Shown here in pieces: positions 1 to 4,586 of a stretch of 12,131 nucleotides of DNA. A program made the position numbers and the translations under genes. Source of the DNA: Muribaculaceae bacterium (GTDB lineage Bacteria > Bacteroidota > Bacteroidia > Bacteroidales > Muribaculaceae); the NCBI GenBank assembly GCA_014867205.1, contig WGUO01000045.1:1-12131 (forward strand), written 5' to 3'. Below the pieces are notes generated by a model, which had not been told where the DNA came from, searched no databases, and saw nothing but the letters and a program-made list of their open reading frames with translations. The number at the start of each line of letters is the position of its first letter. Position 1 is the first letter of the stretch.

Positions 1-120
1 ACTCTAAAACAACTTGTCGCTGCTTTGTCTTGTAGCAAAATTTCAATGTTCTCTTGCGCCTCGGTCTCGCTTTCCCGCCGCCCCTTTCGGCTTGGCTTTC
101 GGCGTTGTCATTTCCGATTT
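1..120 (-). other. Probable transcribed leader running off the left edge
   Basis: This stretch lies immediately downstream of a strong promoter match on the minus strand. It has no convincing ORF; the only ATG frame on that strand, beginning at 111, stops after about 22 codons. Read on the minus strand it is purine-rich with repeated CCGAAAG-like words, and then becomes AT-richer around an AACATTGAAATTTTGC stretch. A long untranslated, C/G/A-rich leader behind a near-consensus promoter would suit a stable-RNA operon. The last minus-strand bases (AGAGT) match the first five bases of a typical 16S gene, but five bases are weak evidence. A protein gene beyond the edge is equally possible. Confidence 0.3.
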
Positions 121-127
121 GCGATTG

Positions 128-159
128 CAAAATTAGTGCAAAAACCCACGCTGTGCAAA
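128..159 (-). promoter_or_regulatory. Near-consensus Bacteroidetes sigma-ABfr promoter, leftward
   Basis: On the minus strand, TTTG (159-156) is followed after exactly 20 nt by TAATTTTG (135-128). This matches the Bacteroidetes housekeeping promoter (-33 TTTG, -7 TAnnTTTG) in both boxes and in spacing. Transcription would start near 121 and leave the window at position 1. It is the best promoter match I found in the window, so the gene beyond the edge may be strongly expressed. Confidence 0.6.
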
Positions 160-335
160 TTTTGTTGAGACATTTTTTGAATTTTGGCAGTTTTATCCAT
201 ACATCTGCTTGCAGTTCAATTGAATCAATATTTGTTAAAATAGATTTAGTTATGTTAATATAAAGGAAGCAAAGTCAACTCCCCGGGACTGCGGATTACT
301 CCCTGCAGTCGCAACACCCAACATAAGACGACGCA
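160..335. other. Intergenic, no gene seen
   Basis: The left part of this spacer is AT-rich and lies upstream of the leftward promoter. A short GC-rich patch follows at 281-310. It contains an imperfect hairpin (287-294 pairing with 303-310, 8 bp including one G-T, 8-nt loop) with no T-tract on either side. No ORF here has recognisable coding content. I see no function beyond a possible promoter upstream region. Confidence 0.5.
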
Positions 336-392
336 AATAAGTCAGAGGTCAGAGTTATGAGGGGAGAATAAGTCAGAGGTCAGAGTTATGAG
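336..392. repeat. 26-bp perfect direct repeat, two copies, period 31
   Basis: Two identical 26-bp copies lie at 336-361 and 367-392, separated by 5 bp. Each contains the word GTCAGAGGTCAGAGTTATGA, which is itself built from a shorter GTCAGAG repeat. Two copies do not make an array and there is no CRISPR-like spacer structure. It is best described as intergenic low-complexity tandem repeat, probably variable between strains. Confidence 0.85.
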
Positions 393-407
393 TGACGAGG
401 TTGATAA

Positions 408-436
408 GAAGTAAGAAGTAGGAAGTTGGAAGAAGG
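408..436. repeat. Low-complexity GAAGTNNGAAGT heptamer-like repeat
   Basis: Degenerate units of about 7 bp (GAAGTAA, GAAGTAG, GAAGTTG, GAAGAAG) run in tandem. The composition is almost purely purine plus T on the plus strand. There is no sign of coding function. It directly follows the 26-bp direct repeats and belongs to the same low-complexity intergenic patchwork. Confidence 0.6.
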
Positions 437-467
437 ATAAAAACAAAGGGCGCCTCGAAAAGCGACC
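435..467 (-). terminator. Candidate terminator for leftward transcripts
   Basis: On the minus strand, 467-462 can pair with 453-448 (5 of 6 bp, one mismatch, 8-nt loop). It is followed at once by TTTGTTTTTATCC (447-435). The stem is short and imperfect, so this is tentative. If real, it would end the dgkA/PAP2 transcript after it has crossed the palindromic element. Confidence 0.22.
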
Positions 468-472
468 TCTAT

Positions 473-482
473 ACTTTAAACC
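473..482. repeat. Left copy of 10-bp flanking direct repeat (putative target-site duplication)
   Basis: ACTTTAAACC directly abuts the left end of the 483-871 element. The identical 10 bp abuts its right end at 872-881 in the same orientation. This is the arrangement expected of a target-site duplication made on transposition. One caution is that TTTAAACCC-like words are repetitive just to the right (874-899), so recombination between pre-existing repeats could give the same picture. Confidence 0.65.
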
Positions 483-500
483 TAATGTCACTAAAATAAC
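483..500 (+). repeat. Left terminal inverted repeat (18 bp)
   Basis: TAATGTCACTAAAATAAC is the exact reverse complement of 854-871. Similarity then drops for about 13 bp before resuming at the ACCTGTGCGG box, so this is a distinct end sequence of the kind a transposase would bind. Confidence 0.85.
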
Positions 501-522
501 GGCTTGTGATAGTACCTGTGCG

Positions 523-540
523 GGAGTCTGAAAAGACTCC
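523..540 (+). repeat. Left-arm hairpin 1 (7-bp stem, GAAA loop)
   Basis: GGAGTCT (523-529) pairs perfectly with AGACTCC (534-540) around a GAAA tetraloop, a GNRA loop if read as plus-strand RNA. Its counterpart in the right arm (816-833) has a different stem sequence with matching compensating changes. Confidence 0.7.
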
Positions 541-552
541 GACCATGACCAG

Positions 553-616
553 CCGGGTACACGACGGCGGAATGCCCGGCGCATGCCGGAAAAGCATTCC
601 GTCGTCGTGTACCCGG
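553..616 (+). repeat. Left-arm hairpin 2 (23-bp stem plus inner hairpin)
   Basis: 553-575 pairs with 594-616 over 23 positions, all Watson-Crick except G567-T602, which would be G-U in plus-strand RNA. The cap contains a second 5-bp hairpin (576-580 with 585-589, GCAT loop) and then AAAA on the 3' side. The same layout recurs in the right arm with different bases. Confidence 0.8.
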
Positions 617-634
617 TAATCGGAGAGATAATAT

Positions 635-650
635 GTGTCTGACAAGACAC
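635..650 (+). repeat. Left-arm hairpin 3 (6-bp stem, GACA loop)
   Basis: GTGTCT (635-640) pairs with AGACAC (645-650) around GACA. The 18 bp at 633-650 is the exact reverse complement of 702-719, so the two arms could also pair with each other here, enclosing the central 51 bp. Confidence 0.75.
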
Positions 651-701
651 TTCATTAAACCACGAGGATTCTGCATTCTCATTCTTCGGAACTGTAACGA
701 G

Positions 702-717
702 GTGTCTTGTCAGACAC
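702..717 (-). repeat. Right-arm hairpin 3
   Basis: This is the inverted copy of the left-arm hairpin at 635-650. GTGTCT (702-707) pairs with AGACAC (712-717) around TGTC, which is GACA on the minus strand. The stem and loop are identical to the left-arm version. Confidence 0.75.
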
Positions 718-735
718 ATGCGTTATTATCGCCAA

Positions 736-803
736 CCGGGCACACGAACCGGGGAAATGCTTTCGCAGCGGAGCTGCGGCATTTTCCCGGTTCGTGTGCC
801 CGG
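736..803 (-). repeat. Right-arm hairpin 2 (25-bp stem plus inner hairpin)
   Basis: 736-760 pairs with 779-803 over 25 positions, with one G754-T785 wobble. The cap holds a 6-bp inner hairpin (764-769 with 773-778) and, read on the minus strand, an AAA bulge after it. This mirrors the left-arm layout. The middle of the stem and the whole inner hairpin differ in sequence from the left arm but remain fully paired. Confidence 0.8.
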
Positions 804-815
804 CTACTCATGGTC

Positions 816-833
816 GAGGTCTTTACAGACCTC
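816..833 (-). repeat. Right-arm hairpin 1 (7-bp stem, GTAA loop)
   Basis: GAGGTCT (816-822) pairs with AGACCTC (827-833). On the minus strand the loop is GTAA, again a GNRA loop, matching GAAA in the left arm. Stem positions 2 and 3 differ from the left arm (GA versus AG), with both partners changed. Confidence 0.7.
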
Positions 834-853
834 CGCACAGGTAAGACTATACG

Positions 854-871
854 GTTATTTTAGTGACATTA
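854..871 (-). repeat. Right terminal inverted repeat (18 bp)
   Basis: This is the exact reverse complement of 483-500. It is followed immediately by the right copy of the 10-bp flanking direct repeat. Confidence 0.85.
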
Positions 872-881
872 ACTTTAAACC
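872..881. repeat. Right copy of 10-bp flanking direct repeat (putative target-site duplication)
   Basis: ACTTTAAACC is identical and same-strand to 473-482. It merges into the telomere-like AAACCCTAA repeat that follows, suggesting the element inserted into that low-complexity tract. Confidence 0.65.
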
Positions 882-899
882 CTAACTTAAACCCTAAAC
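874..899. repeat. Telomere-like AAACCCTAA repeat at the dgkA 3' end
   Basis: TTTAAACCCTAAC and TTAAACCCTAAAC run in tandem. The tract covers the dgkA stop codon (894-896) and last codon. An inverted relative sits at 1945-1968, just before the PAP2 start, so the dgkA-PAP2 pair is framed by inverted copies. I know of no function. Such heptamer tracts can grow or shrink by slippage. Confidence 0.7.
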
Positions 900-1259
900 T
901 GTAAACATCCTCGGAAGGAAGATGATCAGGCCGACGGCGACGGAGGCGATGACGAAGAGGAGGACGGCTCCGGCGGCGACGTCTTTGGCGGCGCCGATCA
1001 GGGGGTCGCGCTCACGTGTGACGCGGTTGGCAAGCCGCTCAATGGCCGTGTTGAAGGCCTCGGCCATCAGCACGCCGCCGATACATATAAGCACCGCGCA
1101 CCATTCCCAGGGCTCTATCGAGAAGATGAAGCCGCAGGCCACCACGCAGACCGTGGCCAGCAGGTGTATCCGGGCATGTGCCTCCTCGCGGAACATACGC
1201 ATGATGCCCGCTCGGGCACACCGGAACGCATCAGCCCGTTTTTTCCAATATCCACTCAT
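894..1259 (-). CDS. dgkA: Diacylglycerol kinase family protein (DgkA/undecaprenol kinase type)
   Basis: This 121-aa integral inner-membrane kinase has the length and layout of the bacterial DgkA family, with three predicted membrane helices (about residues 33-48, 52-66 and 94-115). The family signature EAFNTAIE is present at 67-74, giving the expected acidic and Asn residues E67, N70 and E74. It is followed by AKDVAAGAV (91-99), which carries the conserved Asp93. REEAHARIH at 24-32 matches the amphipathic N-terminal segment. Family members phosphorylate diacylglycerol (proteobacterial type) or undecaprenol (Gram-positive type) with ATP; which substrate applies here cannot be told by eye. It lies 112 bp downstream of a PAP2 phosphatase on the same strand, the opposite enzymatic direction on lipid phosphates. 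A candidate -7 element lies in that gap. The stop codon sits inside a telomere-like repeat. Confidence 0.93.
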   Translation of the reverse strand: MSGYWKKRADAFRCARAGIMRMFREEAHARIHLLATVCVVACGFIFSIEPWEWCAVLICIGGVLMAEAFNTAIERLANRVTRERDPLIGAAKDVAAGAVLLFVIASVAVGLIIFLPRMFTV

Positions 1260-1371
1260 AACGATATCCTTTTAGCCCCCAATATTGAAATATACTCTCC
1301 TAAACTCACCTGCCGAAGTAAATTATCTTCAACCCACAAATTTAATTCGGGCCTACACACAGCTGTCAGCC
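1260..1371 (-). promoter_or_regulatory. Candidate dgkA promoter (-7 TAAATTTG at 1344-1337)
   Basis: The 112-bp gap between PAP2 and dgkA contains TAAATTTG on the minus strand at 1344-1337, matching TAnnTTTG. About 22 nt upstream only a weak CTG (1369-1367) stands where TTTG would be expected. If used, it would give dgkA a leader of about 70 nt and make it partly independent of PAP2. No clear terminator hairpin is visible in the gap. Confidence 0.35.
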
Positions 1372-1944
1372 TCAGAATTCGAATGAGGCGTAGACGCCGA
1401 TTGAGGTGCCGTCGGTGACGGGCGAAATCTGAAGGTTGTGCTTCTTGGCGAAAGGCCGCGTGAAGATGTAGGAACTTCCGGCACCGATCGCCGCACCGGC
1501 AAGCACATCGTACCAGTAATGTTTCTTGGCGAAGCACCTCCCCCACCCCACATATGTGGCAAGCGCATAGGCAGGTGCTCCGAAGGCCCATCCATAACGC
1601 CTCTGAAGATAGGCAGCCGTTGCGAATGTCACGGCAGTATGCCCCGAAGGAAAGGAATGGAGATCTGACCCGTCGGGGCGTCGCTCCTTGACGGTGTACT
1701 TCAGCAGGTAAGTCACGCCGGCGGTGACAGCCGCCGCCTCGACACCCTGAATGAGGCCCTTCCAGTCCTTCATGACCAGAGTGCCGACCAGCGCGGAGGC
1801 CGGCAGGGCTATAGCGAGCACGTCGGTAGACACCTTGACGCCCTTCTGGGCGTCGGTGCGATGAAACTCCGGCTGCTCCGCGGCCATGGGAAACGCTCCC
1901 GCAGCCACGAGCACCAGCATAAGTATGGCGATAATCCTATTCAT
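1372..1944 (-). CDS. PAP2-family lipid phosphatase
   Basis: This 190-aa membrane or periplasmic phosphatase has all three PAP2 signature blocks. C1 is K82-x6-R89-P90. C2 is PSGH at 99-102, with H102 the catalytic acid/base. C3 has R136, H142 and D146 with R-x5-H-x3-D spacing; the usual Ser before the Arg is Gly here. The N-terminus (1-22) looks like a signal peptide or first membrane helix, and hydrophobic segments at about 42-58, 68-81, 103-112 and 147-160 fit the small PAP2 core. Family members dephosphorylate undecaprenyl pyrophosphate, phosphatidate or related lipids; the substrate here is not decidable. It lies 72 bp downstream of the PCMD lipoprotein gene in a gap of low-complexity repeats, and dgkA follows, so a lipid-carrier recycling pair is plausible. 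The protein ends in an aromatic residue after a polar tail. Confidence 0.92.
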   Translation of the reverse strand: MNRIIAILMLVLVAAGAFPMAAEQPEFHRTDAQKGVKVSTDVLAIALPASALVGTLVMKDWKGLIQGVEAAAVTAGVTYLLKYTVKERRPDGSDLHSFPSGHTAVTFATAAYLQRRYGWAFGAPAYALATYVGWGRCFAKKHYWYDVLAGAAIGAGSSYIFTRPFAKKHNLQISPVTDGTSIGVYASFEF

Positions 1945-1968
1945 TAGGGTTTAAGGTTTAGGGTTTAG
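1945..1968. repeat. Telomere-like TTTAGGG repeat before PAP2
   Basis: About three and a half degenerate TTTAGGG heptamers lie directly against the PAP2 start codon on its upstream side. The reverse complement closely matches 874-899. Because it occupies the translation-initiation region, unit-number change could alter PAP2 expression; this is speculation. Confidence 0.7.
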
Positions 1969-1982
1969 AGTGTGAGATTTCG

Positions 1983-2016
1983 CATCTCATCACTCATAAT
2001 TCATCATTCATCATTA
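1983..2016. repeat. Low-complexity CATCATTCAT repeat in the gap after the PCMD gene
   Basis: Overlapping CATCA/ATTCATCA words fill the rest of the 72-bp gap between the PCMD gene stop and the telomere-like tract. On the minus strand they read as tandem TGATGAATGATGA. A 6-bp hairpin at 1973-1989 lacks a T-tract, so I do not see a terminator here and read-through into PAP2 is possible. Confidence 0.55.
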
Positions 2017-3609
2017 TCAATAATCCCAGTCGAACGAGAACTGGTCGACATAAAGTGTCGAGCCGTCGCCGCCGGTGAAATAGTCGCCATACTTCGACGC
2101 CGTGCAGGTAATCTGCAGATAAGCCGGCACAGCCGAGGTGTTGCGGTAGTTAAGCTTTATCTCGAAAGGCTGGAAGCCGGTCTGATTGCCGCTGAAAGTC
2201 AACTGACCGTAAGCGACGATATAGTCGGCATTCCCGTCGAACAACTGCCGGTTCTTGGGGTTCGTGCGGATCTCATATGGGGCTGTCCAGTCAGTCAGAG
2301 CCACATAGATCTGACAGGAATCGGGACGTCCCTTGTAATCGGCAAACTCCGAAGATGCGTGGCTGATATCGGCAGCTGTATACTGCATATAGCCTCGCAG
2401 CACGGTAGGACGAAGTTTCCAGGGCCGGCCGAAAGCGAGGACACCGTTGGTGATATCCGTCCGCACATACACACCGGTGAAGATTGAGCCCGACCCGAGT
2501 TTTCCAATCGGTCCACCTAAGCCAACGAACTTCGACTGGCAGCAGGCAGACTTACCAGAGCCTGTGGCCGTATGGTCGGAGGGAGAAGTCAAGTTTATCC
2601 CAACAGTCCATGAGCCACGGTTTCCGGTGTCCCAGTATCTGTCGTCGTCAGCATCCCAGGGCTGCCACATTCCGGCGGAAGTCTTGCTCCACTGCTCGAA
2701 GTCGCCGTCGGGGATGTCGGCAGTAGCCTCAGTGGTGACACGCATCTCATTGCCATAGTCGGTGCCCGAAACGGTGCGAACCGCATATTCGGTCAGCGGC
2801 TCGAGGTGCGGGATATAGCAGGAGAATACTCCCTGAGTCTGCGTCACCAGTTCGGCGGGGACAGGAATCCACTCCGTGTCGCCCACCTTGCGGTACTCGA
2901 AACCGTTTGTAACGTCAGAGGGGCCCGTGCCGTAAGCCCAGATGACCTTCGACCAGGCGTCGACCTGCGTCGTGTTGACAATTGACTCGCTGAACTGCGC
3001 ATAGATAGTCCAGATCTCCGTGCGGCCATAGGCTGTCACCTCGACCCGCAGCGGATAAGAGAGGTCGAGAGGACCCGGCACAAGGTCGGGCATCATCGTC
3101 GTCATGCCGGCGGGGCCGAGCTTTACCTTGAGCAACTCAAGTTGCGAGAGATCGGTGCCCTCGGGCATGTTGACTATGACGCGGTGGCCGACCGGATCGA
3201 CTACACTCGCGCCCAACTCACCCGACACCTCGAAATAACGCTCTATCTCCTGTATGGCGTTGATCTGCCACGTATAGTCCTGAAAACGCGATAGCGTGAC
3301 GAAGAGCGGCTCGGAGAGGTTGTATGTGCCGTCGAGCAGATTCGGGTCAGAAGTGCCGTCGGGCGAGATGACATACTCTGAGAAGCGGACATTCTCGATA
3401 TCGGTGGTCTCGTCGAGATAGACATTGACCTCGAAGGCGATCGAGTCGATATATGCGTCGCGGCTCTGGCCCTCGGCCGCGATGGCCCGGATCATCTGCG
3501 GGATGCGGGGATAAGGGATGTCATTCTTGATGCAGCACTGCAGCAGCAGGGCCGCGGCAGCGATGACCCACACACGCGCGAATCCGCGCAATCTACTTGC
3601 AACTGACAT
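2017..3609 (-). CDS. PCMD-domain surface lipoprotein with tandem beta-domains and an FN3-like module
   Basis: This 530-aa lipoprotein is the last gene of the six-gene block. Its signal peptide ends at a double Cys (LLLQCC, C25/C26), so lipidation is expected near residue 25-26. Residues about 55-122 and 141-206 are two related beta-rich repeats, each with a TDI/TDL start, a DLS or NLS-x-PL turn and a W-T/W-Q-I end, of a type often found next to PCMD domains. Residues 212-297 look FN3-like, and 299-530 form a PCMD domain (PF13201-type): it begins DGDFEQW, includes IFTGVYVRTDITNGVLAFGR and CQIYVAL, and ends LYVDQF near the C-terminus. PCMD is named for a putative carbohydrate role; no enzyme activity is established to my knowledge. 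It has no DUF4493 domain. The start is 2 bp after the stop of the upstream barrel gene, implying translational coupling. Extracellular placement is inferred. Confidence 0.88.
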   Translation of the reverse strand: MSVASRLRGFARVWVIAAAALLLQCCIKNDIPYPRIPQMIRAIAAEGQSRDAYIDSIAFEVNVYLDETTDIENVRFSEYVISPDGTSDPNLLDGTYNLSEPLFVTLSRFQDYTWQINAIQEIERYFEVSGELGASVVDPVGHRVIVNMPEGTDLSQLELLKVKLGPAGMTTMMPDLVPGPLDLSYPLRVEVTAYGRTEIWTIYAQFSESIVNTTQVDAWSKVIWAYGTGPSDVTNGFEYRKVGDTEWIPVPAELVTQTQGVFSCYIPHLEPLTEYAVRTVSGTDYGNEMRVTTEATADIPDGDFEQWSKTSAGMWQPWDADDDRYWDTGNRGSWTVGINLTSPSDHTATGSGKSACCQSKFVGLGGPIGKLGSGSIFTGVYVRTDITNGVLAFGRPWKLRPTVLRGYMQYTAADISHASSEFADYKGRPDSCQIYVALTDWTAPYEIRTNPKNRQLFDGNADYIVAYGQLTFSGNQTGFQPFEIKLNYRNTSAVPAYLQITCTASKYGDYFTGGDGSTLYVDQFSFDWDY

Positions 3610-3611
3610 GA

Positions 3612-4586
3612 CTATAGGGTGACGGCGATGCCGAAATTGATGTTGAATATATTGAAGCGGAAATTTGCGCCCGACGAGAACCGGTTGCCCGTCGGCTCAT
3701 TTTCCTCACGCTGTTTCTCATTTTTGAAATAGAAGCCGAACACGCCGAACGAGACATGGAACGCCACATTCTTCATAATGAACACCTGGACGCCCGGAGA
3801 GAAGTTCAGCCTGGTCTCCATCGAGGTAGTGTATGTGGTTCGAGGCTCGCCTGCATAGGGACGGCGGAACTCGCTGTTGCCCGACTGGAACGAGAGTTCC
3901 ACCTCGTTGTAGACGCCGAAGCGGCCACGTCGCGACAGACCTATATACTGCGAGAACGTGAACGCCGCCGAATAGGACTCCGCACGGTACATGACGTCGC
4001 TGAGCGAGAAGCCCATGTCCTCCATGATGTCGGCGTTGAACGAGTCGACGTTGCCCTTGGCGCTGTAATAGCCGAACTTCAGGCCGACGGCCATATTGTT
4101 GCGGATGAAATACTGCACATAGGGCTTGATCGAGAAGGCGTGGGCCGAGATGTCGATGTCACTGAGCAACCCGAACACGTCAAGGTCCTCCGTGCCGATC
4201 TCACCATAAGATGCGGTAAGGCCGATCGACCAGACGCCACGCGGTATATACAGGAAATTGAAGAGGCCGCGGTCGTAGCGGCCGAGGTTGATCGAGCGGA
4301 GCACCATGGGCACGGTGTCGCCCTTGTAAACCGTAAGTTCGTCGGGGTCGAGGCGGTTCATGTCGTCGACCACACGTGAATGGCCGTCGAGCAGGCGGAT
4401 GACATCCGACTGCAGCGAGTCAGGCACAAAGATATACTTGCCTGCGGGCACAGCCTTCGCGACGCTGTCGCAGCCCGGGACACTGTCGGCGGCAGCGGCC
4501 GAGAGCCCGGCGGCCGACGCCGGCACCGGCAGAAGCGCCAACACCCAAACGGCCAGCACAGGCAGAATTTCATTCAGATGTCTCAT
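3612..4586 (-). CDS. Outer-membrane beta-barrel protein, paralogue B
   Basis: This 324-aa protein has a cleavable signal peptide (about 1-26, cut near ASA). A linker to about residue 110 precedes a region rich in alternating hydrophobic/aromatic strands (about 112-324) ending FGIAVTL, typical of a small outer-membrane barrel. It is clearly paralogous to its upstream neighbour. Shared blocks include IPRGxW, DID, FRNxMAxGLKFxY and RFGxxNExxL, and both C-termini read as FRxNxFxIxFG. I do not recognise a named family. Its ATG overlaps the neighbour's TGA (ATGA, 4 bp) and its stop is 2 bp before the PCMD gene start, so the three are tightly coupled. It probably anchors or secretes the co-encoded lipoproteins, but that is inferred from context only. 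Confidence 0.85.
   Translation of the reverse strand: MRHLNEILPVLAVWVLALLPVPASAAGLSAAAADSVPGCDSVAKAVPAGKYIFVPDSLQSDVIRLLDGHSRVVDDMNRLDPDELTVYKGDTVPMVLRSINLGRYDRGLFNFLYIPRGVWSIGLTASYGEIGTEDLDVFGLLSDIDISAHAFSIKPYVQYFIRNNMAVGLKFGYYSAKGNVDSFNADIMEDMGFSLSDVMYRAESYSAAFTFSQYIGLSRRGRFGVYNEVELSFQSGNSEFRRPYAGEPRTTYTTSMETRLNFSPGVQVFIMKNVAFHVSFGVFGFYFKNEKQREENEPTGNRFSSGANFRFNIFNINFGIAVTL

Larger units (their letters stand above)
483..871. mobile_element. 389-bp palindromic MITE-like element with internal hairpin series
   Basis: The element is bounded by perfect 18-bp terminal inverted repeats (483-500 and 854-871, TAATGTCACTAAAATAAC) and flanked by 10-bp direct repeats. Reading inward from each end, both arms carry the same order: the TIR; a conserved ACCTGTGCGG box (514-523 / 842-833); a 7-bp hairpin with a GNRA-type loop; a conserved CGACCATGA box; a long 23-25-bp stem capped by a small inner hairpin with an A-rich bulge; a GATAATA word; and a conserved 18-bp ATGTGTCT... 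hairpin. The centre (651-701) is unpaired. No transposase is encoded, and the short open frames inside it are by-products of the palindrome. A non-autonomous transposable element is the simplest reading. The strongly structured interior is unusual for a MITE and could instead be, or include, a structured RNA or ssDNA substrate. Confidence 0.7.

Noticed and set aside
287..310. Hairpin GACTGCGG...CCTGCAGTC-like as a terminator
   Set aside because: The stem is imperfect and no T-run follows on either strand.
336..392. Possible CRISPR array from the 26-bp repeats
   Set aside because: There are only two copies with a 5-bp spacer, no array and no cas genes; this is low-complexity tandem repeat.
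342..863. Short open frames inside the palindromic element (minus 342-719, plus 633-863)
   Set aside because: They begin at the mirrored ATGTGTCTGACA repeat and read through hairpin stems. The two proteins start alike only because the arms are inverted copies. No coding signal is seen.
483..871. Invertible promoter or recombinase crossover region
   Set aside because: The inverted arms could in principle be inversion sites, but no good promoter match lies between them, no recombinase is nearby, and the flanking direct repeats fit insertion better.
1973..1989. Hairpin TGAGAT-N5-ATCTCA as a terminator after the PCMD gene
   Set aside because: The stem is 6 bp with no T-tract on the minus strand, and it sits in repetitive sequence likely to form chance pairing.
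3756..4379. Plus-strand open frame of 207 codons opposite barrel paralogue B
   Set aside because: The barrel reading frame has a signal peptide and a clear paralogue; the antisense frame has neither and shows a His/Val/Glu-rich shadow composition.
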